Under the pieces are notes generated by a model. It saw only the letters and a list, made by a program, of their open reading frames with translations, was not told the DNA's origin and did not search any database. Positions 46,467 to 56,007 of a stretch of 64,000 nucleotides of DNA are shown one piece after another (within the stretch, counting starts at the first letter, position 1; the number at the start of each line of letters is the position of its first letter). The translations under genes and the position numbers were made by a program. This stretch comes from Thermoanaerobacter pseudethanolicus ATCC 33223 (GTDB lineage Bacteria; Bacillota; Thermoanaerobacteria; Thermoanaerobacterales; Thermoanaerobacteraceae): positions 310,001-374,000 of the forward strand of contig NC_010321.1 of assembly GCF_000019085.1 (NCBI RefSeq), read 5' to 3'.

Positions 46467-46479
46467 GGAGGTAATAAAT

Positions 46480-47568
46480 ATGCATAAATTTGGTTTTATA
46501 ATACATCCTATAGAGTACGAAGATGTAAGCCGCAAGTTTAAAATAATGGAGAAGTTTCCCAAAAGAGTTGTGGAAGGTTTTACAAGACTTCTTCCTCCTA
46601 TGAAAGTTTCCGAAATAACAGGGGTTAAAAGCGAATATGCTGAGACAGAAGGTTGGTTTGTAGCGGTTCCTTTGACCTCTGAACAAATGTTAAAATTGCC
46701 TGAGGGCTATGTTTTAAATAAAATAATAAAAGCGGTAAAAATTGCAGAAAATTTAGGTGCAGAAGTTGTCGGCTTGGGGGCTATGACCTCTGTTGTAGGA
46801 GATGCAGGGATAACAATTGCTAAAAATTCAAACATCGCTGTAACTACTGGTAACAGTTATACAGTCGCTACCGCAGTAGAAGGAGCGGTAAAAGCAGCAG
46901 AGATGATGGGTAAAGATGTAAGAGATTCTCATGTCGCTGTAATAGGAGCGACAGGCTCAATAGGCAAAGTCTGTGCAGAAATTTTATCCCGAGATGCAAA
47001 GTACATGACACTTGTAGCACGAAATAAAGAAAAATTGCAAAATTTTAGAGACTATCTTTTAACAAAAACGGGTATGTCTGCTCATATCACTTCAGATATA
47101 AAAGAAGCTTTAGAAGATGCGGATATAATAATTACTGTTACAAGTGCAGTAGATACGGTGATAAAGCCTGAATATCTAAAACCCGGGGCTGTTGTATGCG
47201 ATGTAGCAAGACCGAGAGATGTGTCAAAGGAAGTTGCGGATAAAAGAGATGATGTTTTAGTTATAGAAGGTGGAGTAGTACAGGTGCCTGGTGATGTAGA
47301 CTTCCACTTTAACTTTGGCTTTCCACCTAAAACAAGTTATGCATGTATGGCAGAGACAATGATTCTTGCTATGGAAGGACGAATTGAGAATTATTCATTA
47401 GGACGTGATTTGACTGTAGAGCAAGTGGATGAGATATCAAAACTTGCTAAAAAGCATGGGTTTAAATTAGCGGGATTTAGAAGTTTCGAGCGAGAAGTTA
47501 CAATGGAAAAGATAGAATCTGTGAGAAAAAACGCCAAAAAGAGATTACAAGAGTGGAAATTTGCATAA
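46480..47568 (+). CDS. Rossmann dehydrogenase related to cyanobacterial long-chain acyl-ACP reductase
   Basis: The protein has 362 residues. The N-terminal ~110 residues start FGFIIHPIEYEDVSRKFK and include LPPMKVSEITGVKS, comparable to the AAR start (FGLIGHLTSLE...) and its PP..V.EIT.. block. TTGNSYTVATAVEGAVKAAE matches AAR's TTGNTHTAYVICRQVEAAAK block. The NAD(P) motif is VAVIGATGSIGKVCAEIL (~152-169), then LVARNKEKL. The acyl-carrying cysteine of AAR lies in FACFAEAMLLEFEG; here the equivalent is Cys289 in YACMAETMILAMEG. It should be an NAD(P)H-dependent acyl-thioester reductase or a close derivative. Similarity to AAR is recalled by eye. A GGGAGG site precedes the ATG. Confidence 0.75.
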   Translation: MHKFGFIIHPIEYEDVSRKFKIMEKFPKRVVEGFTRLLPPMKVSEITGVKSEYAETEGWFVAVPLTSEQMLKLPEGYVLNKIIKAVKIAENLGAEVVGLGAMTSVVGDAGITIAKNSNIAVTTGNSYTVATAVEGAVKAAEMMGKDVRDSHVAVIGATGSIGKVCAEILSRDAKYMTLVARNKEKLQNFRDYLLTKTGMSAHITSDIKEALEDADIIITVTSAVDTVIKPEYLKPGAVVCDVARPRDVSKEVADKRDDVLVIEGGVVQVPGDVDFHFNFGFPPKTSYACMAETMILAMEGRIENYSLGRDLTVEQVDEISKLAKKHGFKLAGFRSFEREVTMEKIESVRKNAKKRLQEWKFA

Positions 47569-47575
47569 TTTAGAC

Positions 47576-47651
47576 TTGACTTTATTTGTTAACTGATTTA
47601 TAATAATCCACATGGAAAATTACACAAGCACTGCTGAAGCAGTGCTTGTGT
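47576..47651 (+). promoter_or_regulatory. greA promoter and leader hairpin
   Basis: TTGACT (47576-47581) and TATAAT (47599-47604) with 17-bp spacing form a strong promoter. ACACAAGCACTGC-TGAA-GCAGTGCTTGTGT at 47622-47651 is a perfect 13-bp stem starting about ten bases after the likely start site, with only a weak ATTAATATT tail, followed by ~80 nt of AT-rich leader before greA. It could be an attenuator or an RNA-stability element, or the terminator of the preceding operon. Confidence 0.7.
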
Positions 47652-47732
47652 ATTAATATTAACATAAATTTCATTATTGTTACATATGAATAAAATACAA
47701 TTTTCAATATTTTATAAAAAGGAGAATCATCT

Positions 47733-48206
47733 ATGAGCAAGCCTGTAATTTTAACTTATGAAGGACTCAAAAAGTTAGAGGAAGAATTAGAATATTTAAA
47801 GACGGTCAAAAGAGCTGAAGTAGCAGAAAAGATAAAACAAGCGAGAGCATTTGGAGATTTAAGTGAAAATTCAGAATACGACGAAGCAAAAAACGAACAA
47901 GCGTTTATAGAAGGAAGAATAGCTACTCTGGAAGCCATGCTTAAAAATGCAAAAGTGATTGACGAAGAAGACATAAAACTTGACCAGGTTAGCATTGGAT
48001 GTACTGTAAAAGTGTATGACGAATCCTATAATGAAGAAGTAGAGTATACAATTGTAGGTTCAGCAGAAGCTGACCCAATGAATAACAAGATATCTGACGA
48101 ATCTCCAATAGGGAAAGCGCTTTTAGGGAAAAAAGTAGGAGATGTTGTCTCTGTTGAAGTTCCTGCTGGAATTATAAAGTTAAAAATATTAGAAATACGC
48201 AAATAA
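47733..48206 (+). CDS. greA: Transcription elongation factor GreA
   Basis: The protein has 157 residues. The N-terminal antiparallel coiled coil ([40 protein letters not shown]) carries the two acidic tip residues in [12 protein letters not shown]; the C-terminal FKBP-like domain contains [26 protein letters not shown] and [10 protein letters not shown]. It stimulates cleavage of backtracked RNA in RNA polymerase. AAAAGGAG precedes the ATG. lysS follows 19 bp later, a pairing common in Firmicutes. Confidence 0.96.
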
Positions 48207-48213
48207 AGGGTGA

Positions 48214-49724
<1,511 letters not shown>

Positions 49725-49725
<1 letters not shown>

Positions 49726-49751
49726 AAAAGCAGTCGAAAGACTGCTTTTTA
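49725..49751 (+). terminator. lysS terminator, first copy
   Basis: AAAAAGCAGTC-GAAA-GACTGCTTTTT begins within the stop codon region. An identical 24-bp copy (from AAGCAGTC on) occurs at 50013-50036. Confidence 0.9.
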
Positions 49752-49755
49752 GACT

Positions 49756-50005
49756 GTAGACAAACTCTTTATTATATGTTGGCATTTTGCATAAGTGAAG
49801 CGACTTGACAGAGCAGCAACTAAACTTAGCGAGACCGAGAGACGAAGGCGAGGCCGAAGCCAGGGAGGGCGGAGGCGGGCACCTGAGGCAAGGACGCCGA
49901 ATGTGCCCGGAACCCCGCCTGAGTCCGAGGTCGAGCTTTAGTTTAGTCTGTGATGTCACTCGGAGCGAACGATGCAAAATGCCAACAAAAATAGAACTTT
50001 GTTAA
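49756..50005. other. GC-rich, strongly structured palindromic element (candidate ncRNA or MITE)
   Basis: GTTGGCATTTTGCAT (49778-49792) is matched exactly by its reverse complement at 49972-49986, and the pairing continues imperfectly outwards (ACAAACTCTTTATT against ACAAAGTTCTATTT). The interior is visibly GC-rich, unlike all flanking DNA, with nested stems: ACTAAACT (49819-49826) with AGTTTAGT (49940-49947) plus neighbouring AGC/GCT and GACC/GGTC pairs, and CGGGCAC (49876-49882) with GTGCCCG (49903-49909). Purine-rich GCGAG/CGAAG units occur between. Both strands have read-through ORFs, but with low-complexity, Arg/Pro/Gly-rich products and no ribosome sites. I call it a non-coding folded element. 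Confidence 0.7.
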
Positions 50006-50012
50006 CAAACTG

Positions 50013-50036
50013 AAGCAGTCGAAAGACTGCTTTTTA
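50013..50036 (+). terminator. Second copy of the lysS-type terminator
   Basis: AAGCAGTC-GAAA-GACTGCTTTTTA is identical over 24 bp to the hairpin at 49728-49751. It lies at the far side of the GC-rich element. Confidence 0.85.
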
Positions 50037-50117
50037 ACTTTTTTGTAAGGACTGGCTTTTTAGAGATAAAAATAATATAATAAAGTTGTCAACTTTTTAA
50101 ACAAAGGGGTATCGTAC

Positions 50118-50684
50118 ATGATAGATAAAGAAAAGATTAAAAAAGCGGTAAGAGACATACTTGAAGCCATAGGAGAAGACCCGGATAGGGAGGGGCTCCT
50201 TGAGACTCCTGATAGGGTTGCAAGGATGTATGAGGAAATTTTTGCTGGCCTTCATACGGATGTAAAAGACGTTATAAAGATTTTTCAGGAGGATGAACAT
50301 CAAGAAATAATACTTGTAAAAGATATTCCGCTTTATTCTATGTGCGAACATCATCTCTTGCCTTTTATAGGAGTTGCCCATGTAGCGTATTTGCCTAGAA
50401 AAGGTAGAATTTTAGGCCTTTCAAAATTAGCTCGCATAGTAGATATTTTAGCAAAAAGGCCACAGCTTCAAGAGAGGTTGACAAGTGAAATTGCAGATAC
50501 CATAATGGAAGCAGTGAATCCCTTAGGTGTTGCCGTTGTCATTGAGGCAGAACATTTGTGTATGACAATGAGAGGTATCAAAAAGCCGGGGGCCAAGACT
50601 GTTACTTCTGCTTTGAGAGGAATATTTAGAACAGATGAAAAATCAAGGGCAGAGGTAATGTCTTTAATAAATTCTAAAAAATAA
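50118..50684 (+). CDS. folE: GTP cyclohydrolase I
   Basis: The protein has 188 residues. Zinc and catalytic motifs are [20 protein letters not shown] (key CEHH), [40 protein letters not shown] (second Cys and His ligand region) and TSALRGIF. It converts GTP to 7,8-dihydroneopterin triphosphate, the start of folate synthesis and also of queuosine precursors. Next are folP, folK and a PTPS-family gene. Confidence 0.96.
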
Positions 50685-50696
50685 GGGAGGTAAATT

Positions 50697-51509
50697 ATGC
50701 TATTTAGGTGCAGAGATAAAAGTCTGGAGATTGGAAAAAAAACTTACATAATGGGAATTTTAAATATGACTCCTGATTCTTTTTCAGATGGGGGAAAATA
50801 TAATACTTTAGAAAAAGGCATAGAAAGAGCTCTTCAAATGATAGAAGAAGGAGCTGACATAATAGATGTAGGTGGAGAGTCTACAAGGCCGGGACATACT
50901 CCAGTGGATGAAGAAGAAGAAATGAGAAGAGTTATACCTGTCATTGAAAAGCTTTCAAAAATTTCAAATGTCATTATATCTGTGGATACTATGAAATCAA
51001 ATGTGGCATTAAGAGCTTTAGAAGCAGGTGCTCACATAGTAAATGATGTATGGGGACTTCAAAGGGACCCCAAAATGGCGGAAGTAGTTGCAAAATACAA
51101 TGCAGGTGTAATAATGATGCATAACAGCAATGTAGCAGAATATGAAGATGTTGTTCAGGATATAATAAAATTTTTACAAAAAAGCATAGAGATAGGAGAA
51201 AAAGCAGGAATTGATAAAAGTCAAATGGTAGTGGACCCAGGGATAGGTTTTGGAAAAACTTTAGATCATAATCTTGAGGTCATGAATCGATTGGAAGAAT
51301 TAAAAGTTTTAGGACTTCCTGTGCTTTTAGGTACTTCTAGGAAATCCATGATTGGAAAAGTTTTAAACCTTGAAGTAGAGGATAGATTGGAAGGGACTGC
51401 TGCAACAGTTGCTGTTGGGATTGTAAAAGGGGTTGATATTGTACGCGTTCACGATGTAAAGCAGATGTTAAGAGTTGCTAAGATGACTGATGCGATGGTG
51501 AGAAGATGA
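50697..51509 (+). CDS. folP: Dihydropteroate synthase
   Basis: The protein has 270 residues. TIM-barrel motifs are MGILNMTPDSFSDGGKY, IIDVGGESTRPGHTPVDEEEE (key GESTRPG), SVDTMKSNVALRALEAGAHI, IVNDVWGL, DPGIGFGKTLDHNLE and LLGTSRKSMIG. It condenses hydroxymethyl-dihydropterin diphosphate with p-aminobenzoate. It is the short form without the ~110-residue N-terminal extension seen in some relatives; a free copy of such an extension lies at 36.4 kb. It starts 12 bp after folE and overlaps folK by 4 bp. Confidence 0.95.
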   Translation: MLFRCRDKSLEIGKKTYIMGILNMTPDSFSDGGKYNTLEKGIERALQMIEEGADIIDVGGESTRPGHTPVDEEEEMRRVIPVIEKLSKISNVIISVDTMKSNVALRALEAGAHIVNDVWGLQRDPKMAEVVAKYNAGVIMMHNSNVAEYEDVVQDIIKFLQKSIEIGEKAGIDKSQMVVDPGIGFGKTLDHNLEVMNRLEELKVLGLPVLLGTSRKSMIGKVLNLEVEDRLEGTAATVAVGIVKGVDIVRVHDVKQMLRVAKMTDAMVRR

Positions 51510-52006
51510 GTGAAGTGTATTTATCTTTAGGTTCTAATTTAGGAGATAGGGAAGAAAATTTAAAAAGAGCCGTTTTTGAGTTAGAACACTGGGAAGGCAT
51601 AATTTTAAAGAAGCTTTCTCCTATTTATGAAACAAAACCTGTAGGATATTTAAACCAGGATATGTTTTTAAATATTGCAGTTGAAGTGGAGACAAACATT
51701 GGGCCTTATGACTTACTAAAAGTTGTAAATGAAATTGAAAAAAAATTAAAACGAGAAAGACTCATAAGATGGGGTCCAAGGACTATTGATATTGACATAC
51801 TGTTGTACGATGATATTGAATTAAAGGATGAAGTGTTGAGTATTCCTCATCCGAGAATATGGGAGAGAGCTTTTGTGTTGATTCCTCTTTCGGATATAAA
51901 CCCTTTTATAAAAAAAGGAGATGTGTATATTAAAGATTTAATAGCGGAGTTGCCTGATAAAGAAGGAGTTAAGCTGTATAAAGAGAATTGGTACAATGGG
52001 GTGTAA
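51506..52006 (+). CDS. folK: 6-hydroxymethyl-7,8-dihydropterin pyrophosphokinase (HPPK)
   Basis: The protein has 166 residues. It begins VYLSLGSNLGDREENLKRAV, then SPIYETKPVGYLNQDMFLN, and has the signature RWGPRTIDIDILLYDD with the metal-binding Asp pair, followed by IPHPRIWERAFVLIPLSDI (key HPR..ERAFVL). It diphosphorylates hydroxymethyl-dihydropterin. The ATG overlaps the folP stop. No FolB (dihydroneopterin aldolase) gene or fused FolB domain is present. Confidence 0.95.
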   Translation: MSEVYLSLGSNLGDREENLKRAVFELEHWEGIILKKLSPIYETKPVGYLNQDMFLNIAVEVETNIGPYDLLKVVNEIEKKLKRERLIRWGPRTIDIDILLYDDIELKDEVLSIPHPRIWERAFVLIPLSDINPFIKKGDVYIKDLIAELPDKEGVKLYKENWYNGV

Positions 52007-52009
52007 AAA

Positions 52010-52378
52010 ATGAAAGTGACAAAAATTTTTACTTTTGACAGTGCCCACAATCTTATAAATTACAATGGGAAGTGTGAGGAGCTTCACGGTCATACCTATA
52101 AGCTGGAAGTTACAGTTGAGGGGAAGCCTGACGGAGAAGGAATGGTAATAGATTTTGTGAAGCTTAAAGAAATAGTAAATGAGAAAGTTGTAAAAAAGCT
52201 TGACCATAAGTATTTAAATGAAGTTTTAGGATTTAACACTACTTGCGAAAATATTCTTTTGTGGATATGGAAAGAATTGGAGCCTGTGTTTAAAGGAGAT
52301 AACTATCATCTTTATAAATTGAGATTGTGGGAAACCCCTACAAGTTTTGCAGAAATTACCGAAAAAGATTTAGTATGA
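52010..52378 (+). CDS. queD: PTPS/QueD-family protein with CExxHGH motif (probable PTPS-I/III)
   Basis: The protein has 122 residues. The zinc histidines are in FDSAHNL and in CEELHGHTYKLEV; the C terminus has LRLWETPTSFAEI with the pterin-anchoring Glu. In the COG0720 family QueD has CxxxHGH, PTPS-III has the Glu at the next position, and bifunctional PTPS-I/III has both (CExxHGH), as recalled from published work. This protein has both Cys and Glu. Its place in a folate operon without folB fits conversion of dihydroneopterin triphosphate directly to hydroxymethyl-dihydropterin. A queuosine role is possible as well. Confidence 0.85.
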   Translation: MKVTKIFTFDSAHNLINYNGKCEELHGHTYKLEVTVEGKPDGEGMVIDFVKLKEIVNEKVVKKLDHKYLNEVLGFNTTCENILLWIWKELEPVFKGDNYHLYKLRLWETPTSFAEITEKDLV

Positions 52379-52388
52379 GGTTTTTAAA

Positions 52389-53081
52389 ATGGTGATTACA
52401 AATCCAATTGTTTACGGGAAATTCATAAAGAGAATCAATAGATTTGAAGCTTATGTAGAGTTAAATAGCGGAGAAAAGACTTTAGTACATGTGCCTAATA
52501 CGGGAAGGTGTAAAGAGATATTTGTCCCGGGAGCAGAGGTTATCCTTGAAGTAAGAGATAGGCAAGGCAGAAAAACACCCTACGAGTTGGCTTTTGCTTA
52601 TAAGGGGAAAAGACTTATATCTATCGATTCACAAGTGCCTAATAAAGTAGTTTTAGAAAGCATAAAGATGGGGCTTATTGAGGAATTTAAAGGCTATGAC
52701 ATTGTAGAAAAAGAAAAAACTTTTGGGAACAGTAAGTTTGATATAAAGCTTACAAAAGGGAAAGAGATATGCTATGTAGAAGTCAAAGGAGTAACTCTGG
52801 AAGTAGAAGGTGTTGCAAAATTTCCTGATGCTCCCACAGAAAGAGGAAGGAAACATTTAAAAGAGCTTATAAAAGTAAAAAAAGAAGGTATGAGGGCAGC
52901 AGTAATTTTTTTAATTCAAATGGATGATATAAAATATTTTACCCCTAATGACGAGCAGGACCCGGAGTTTGGGAAGTTTCTAAGAGAGGCTGTAGGTAAA
53001 GGAGTAGAAGCTTATGCCTATACCTGTGATGTTGGAGAAAACTACGTGTTTTTAAAAGACAGGGTGGAAGTTGTGTTATGA
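52389..53081 (+). CDS. sfsA: SfsA-family protein
   Basis: The protein has 230 residues. Conserved blocks are RINRFEAYVELNSGEKTLVH with VPNTGRC, KVVLESIKMGLIEEFKGY, SKFDIKLTKGKEICYVEVKG (nuclease-like Asp/Glu-Val-Lys), FPDAPTERGRKHLKELI and FTPNDEQDPEFG. The D...EVK pattern suggests a restriction-endonuclease-like nuclease fold with an OB part. It was named for sugar fermentation stimulation in E. coli; its molecular role is unclear. It starts 10 bp after the PTPS gene and ends the operon. Confidence 0.92.
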   Translation: MVITNPIVYGKFIKRINRFEAYVELNSGEKTLVHVPNTGRCKEIFVPGAEVILEVRDRQGRKTPYELAFAYKGKRLISIDSQVPNKVVLESIKMGLIEEFKGYDIVEKEKTFGNSKFDIKLTKGKEICYVEVKGVTLEVEGVAKFPDAPTERGRKHLKELIKVKKEGMRAAVIFLIQMDDIKYFTPNDEQDPEFGKFLREAVGKGVEAYAYTCDVGENYVFLKDRVEVVL

Positions 53082-53095
53082 CCCTGTCCTTTTTA
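53058..53095 (+). terminator. Terminator of the folate operon
   Basis: GACAGGGT (53058-53065) pairs with ACCCTGTC (53081-53088), then CTTTTT; the loop contains the end and stop of sfsA. Confidence 0.8.
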
Positions 53096-53184
53096 GCGTC
53101 TCTTGATGTAATTTTTTATTTTTAGATTTTTAGCAAATATATGTTATAATAAAGTTGTAAACATTTTTAATGGGGGCGATTTTA

Positions 53185-55182
53185 ATGGAAAAATTACAGC
53201 TTGAGGACTTTACAAAGTTTAAATTTTTGTCTGGTTTGAAATACTCTCCAAATGGCGATTATGCAGCTTTTGCAGTACATAGAATGGATGTAGAAGAAAA
53301 TAAATATCTTTCTAACATATGGCTCTTAGATATAAAAAGTAGGAAATACTTTCAATTAACTTCTTTTAATGAGGAAAGGGGTTTTGTGTGGCTAGATAAT
53401 GAGAACATACTTTTTTCAGGTAGCAGGAATCCTAAAGATAAAGAAAAGGTAGAGAGTGGAGAGGAATTTACTAGGTATTATAAAATAAACATCCATGGAG
53501 GAGAGGCATTAGAGGCTTTTGTAATTCCTAAGAAGGTTATGAATATTGAACCAATTGATGAAAACACTTTTTTACTGACAGCGAGATATAACGTAAATGA
53601 AAAAGAGTTGGAAGGGTTAAGTGAGGAAGAAAAACAAAAAGAGCTAAAGAAAAGGAAAGAAGAAAAAGATTACAAAGTTTTAGATGAAATTCCCTATTGG
53701 GTAAATGGAGCAGGTTTTATAAATAAGGATAGAGAGAGGTTATATTTATATCGTGCTAATGAAAATAAGTTACAACCTATTACTGACGAATACACAGATG
53801 TATCTTTGTTTAAGTTAAACAGAGATAAAAGTAAAGCAGTATTCATAGGGCGGACTTATAAAGATAAAATGGACCTTGTAAGCGATGTGTATATTTATGA
53901 TGTTGCATCTAATGAAGTAAAGAAAATTAATAGAGACGAAGATTTTTCCTATAGATATGCTGACTTTTTAGGAGACAAAATAATTTGCACAGGTACTGAC
54001 ATGAAGAAATATGGAATCAATGAAAATGGCAAGTTTTACCTTTTAGATATTGATTCAGGTGAGAAAAAGTGCATAACTCCTGATTTGGATATGAGTTTAG
54101 GCAATTCTGTTGGATCTGATTCTAGATATGGTTCTGGTTATAGTTTTAAAGTAGAAGGAGATTATCTGTACTTTATATCTACAGAAAGGTATAATGCATA
54201 CCTTAACAGGATAGATGTAAATGGGAAAATAGAAAAAGTGATAGCATCAGATGGGTCTGTTGACATGTTTGATGTAAAAGGGGAAAATATTCTCTTTATC
54301 GGTTTTAGAGGGTTAAAACTTTTGGAACTTTATGAATACAAAAATGGCGAAGAAAAGCAGTTGACAGATTTTAATGAGTGGGTGCAGAAGGAAAGAAAAC
54401 TTTCAAAGCCAGAAAGGGTAGAAGTTGAGACAAGGCCCGGACATTTCATAGATGGTTGGGTTATAAAGCCTATAGACTATGAAGAAGGCAAAAAATATCC
54501 TGCTATATTAGATATCCATGGAGGACCAAAAACTGTATATGGCGAAATTTATTTTCACGAAATGCAGTACTGGGCGGCAGAAGGATACTTTGTATTTTTC
54601 TGCAATCCCAAAGGAAGCGATGGAAGGGGCAATGAGTTTGCTGATATAAGAGGTAAATACGGTACAATAGATTATGAGGATATAATGAAATTCACAGATT
54701 ATGTATTGGAAAATTACAAAGACATTGACCCTTCAAGAGTAGGAGTGACAGGGGGCTCTTATGGAGGATTTATGACAAATTGGATTATAGGTCATACAGA
54801 TAGATTCAAAGCAGCCGTTTCTCAAAGAAGTATATCTAATTGGACAACAGAATTTGGGACTACAGATATAGGTTATTATTTTGTCCCTGACCAAATAGGA
54901 GGAACACCTTGGGATAATTTTGAAAAGTATTGGGAACATTCGCCTTTAAAATACGCTGATAGAGTAAAAACTCCTACTTTGTTTTTGCATTCAGATGAAG
55001 ACTATAGATGTTGGATGGCAGAAGCCCTGCAAATGTTTAGCGCTCTTAAATATTTTGGCGTGGAATCAAAACTGGTACTTTTCCACGGTGAAAATCATGA
55101 GCTTTCAAGAAGTGGCAAACCTAAACACAGAATAAGAAGGCTTAGAGAAATAACGGAGTGGTTTAATAAGTATTTAAAGTAA
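53185..55182 (+). CDS. S9-family prolyl oligopeptidase / acylaminoacyl-peptidase
   Basis: The protein has 665 residues. The N-terminal ~400 residues form a WD40-like beta-propeller with repeated segments such as LSGLKYSPNGDYAAFAVHRM (key SPNGDYAAF). The C-terminal alpha/beta-hydrolase contains AILDIHGGPKTVYG (oxyanion), nucleophile Ser in VTGGSYGGFMTNW, Asp in FLHSDEDYRCW and His in FHGENHELSRSG. There is no signal peptide, so it is cytoplasmic and cleaves short peptides. ATG 53185 follows GGGGGCG; the ATG at 53170 overlaps that site. It has its own promoter and terminator. Confidence 0.93.
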   Translation: MEKLQLEDFTKFKFLSGLKYSPNGDYAAFAVHRMDVEENKYLSNIWLLDIKSRKYFQLTSFNEERGFVWLDNENILFSGSRNPKDKEKVESGEEFTRYYKINIHGGEALEAFVIPKKVMNIEPIDENTFLLTARYNVNEKELEGLSEEEKQKELKKRKEEKDYKVLDEIPYWVNGAGFINKDRERLYLYRANENKLQPITDEYTDVSLFKLNRDKSKAVFIGRTYKDKMDLVSDVYIYDVASNEVKKINRDEDFSYRYADFLGDKIICTGTDMKKYGINENGKFYLLDIDSGEKKCITPDLDMSLGNSVGSDSRYGSGYSFKVEGDYLYFISTERYNAYLNRIDVNGKIEKVIASDGSVDMFDVKGENILFIGFRGLKLLELYEYKNGEEKQLTDFNEWVQKERKLSKPERVEVETRPGHFIDGWVIKPIDYEEGKKYPAILDIHGGPKTVYGEIYFHEMQYWAAEGYFVFFCNPKGSDGRGNEFADIRGKYGTIDYEDIMKFTDYVLENYKDIDPSRVGVTGGSYGGFMTNWIIGHTDRFKAAVSQRSISNWTTEFGTTDIGYYFVPDQIGGTPWDNFEKYWEHSPLKYADRVKTPTLFLHSDEDYRCWMAEALQMFSALKYFGVESKLVLFHGENHELSRSGKPKHRIRRLREITEWFNKYLK

Positions 55183-55188
55183 ATTTTA

Positions 55189-55214
55189 TAGCACCCTTAC
55201 AGTATAGGGTGCTA
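55189..55214. terminator. Terminator between convergent peptidase and DUF1614 genes
   Basis: TAGCACCCT (55189-55197) pairs with AGGGTGCTA (55206-55214). T tracts on either side are modest. Confidence 0.7.
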
Positions 55215-55222
55215 CATTAGTT

Positions 55223-55861
55223 TTAAGCTAATAAAGCTGCTACTACACCTACTAAAAAAATTCCATCGAATATACCTGCGCCTCCTATACTTATAGCATG
55301 AGAGTTTAGGTCTTTAAAATGAGGCAAATTTAAAAGGTCTGCTCCAATTAATGTGCCTAAAACTCCTGAGATATATGCAACAGGTGCTGCATTGTGGGGA
55401 GATAATAAAATTGCAGAGGCAGCTGCCACAAGAGGCGGTATAAAGGCAGGGAGGGTAATGCCTACTCCTGGCACAGGTTTAGCTAGTGCTTTTGCTACAA
55501 TTGTAACTATTATAGTAGCTATTATAGTTGGGAGTAGTGGTGCCCTCGGCAAAAGGTACAAACTGAGAATGACGGGAACTACAGCTCCCCCTACGTTTAC
55601 TGCAATTACTTGCTCTTGCACTCGTGGGGGATAGTAAAAAAGGAATGGGGAAAAATACCGCTCTTCTTCATGGACAATAATTTTTTTTCGAGATATAGGA
55701 ATGTTGATCACACTTCCTATTAAAGATAAACTAAAAACAAAAACTGCCATTTGGGGAGATAATCCCAATTTTGCAAAAGAAAAAGTTGTTGCCTGCACAA
55801 AAAATGTAAATATCAAAAAAGGAAACAACAATATTAGGGAAAGTATCCAAATTAAAGGCAT
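55223..55861 (-). CDS. DUF1614 membrane protein
   Basis: The protein has 212 residues with about six membrane helices. DUF1614-like features are FSLSLIGSVINIPI, VNVGGAVVPVILSLYL, ITLPAFIPPLVAA and the final ISIGGAGIFDGIFLVG with a conserved Asp. The Asp-Gly and Gly-Gly motifs inside helices suggest a transporter or membrane enzyme, but no function is known to me. It is transcribed alone, convergent with the peptidase gene. Confidence 0.8.
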   Translation of the reverse strand: MPLIWILSLILLFPFLIFTFFVQATTFSFAKLGLSPQMAVFVFSLSLIGSVINIPISRKKIIVHEEERYFSPFLFYYPPRVQEQVIAVNVGGAVVPVILSLYLLPRAPLLPTIIATIIVTIVAKALAKPVPGVGITLPAFIPPLVAAASAILLSPHNAAPVAYISGVLGTLIGADLLNLPHFKDLNSHAISIGGAGIFDGIFLVGVVAALLA

Positions 55862-56007
55862 TACGAAAACCTCCTTAAATATTTGCTACTATATTGTTAT
55901 AATATCATAAAAGTGATGGTCATATCCATTACTTATAAAAATTCTTTTGTTTTTTAGGAAAAAGGAATATAATATATTTGTCAAAATTTATTCAACGAGG
56001 TGAAGCA

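Noticed and set aside
49793-49971. GC-rich block as rRNA or a further tRNA
   Set aside because: No cloverleaf with T-arm GTTCGAAT-type sequence and no recognisable 16S, 23S or 5S core motif is present.
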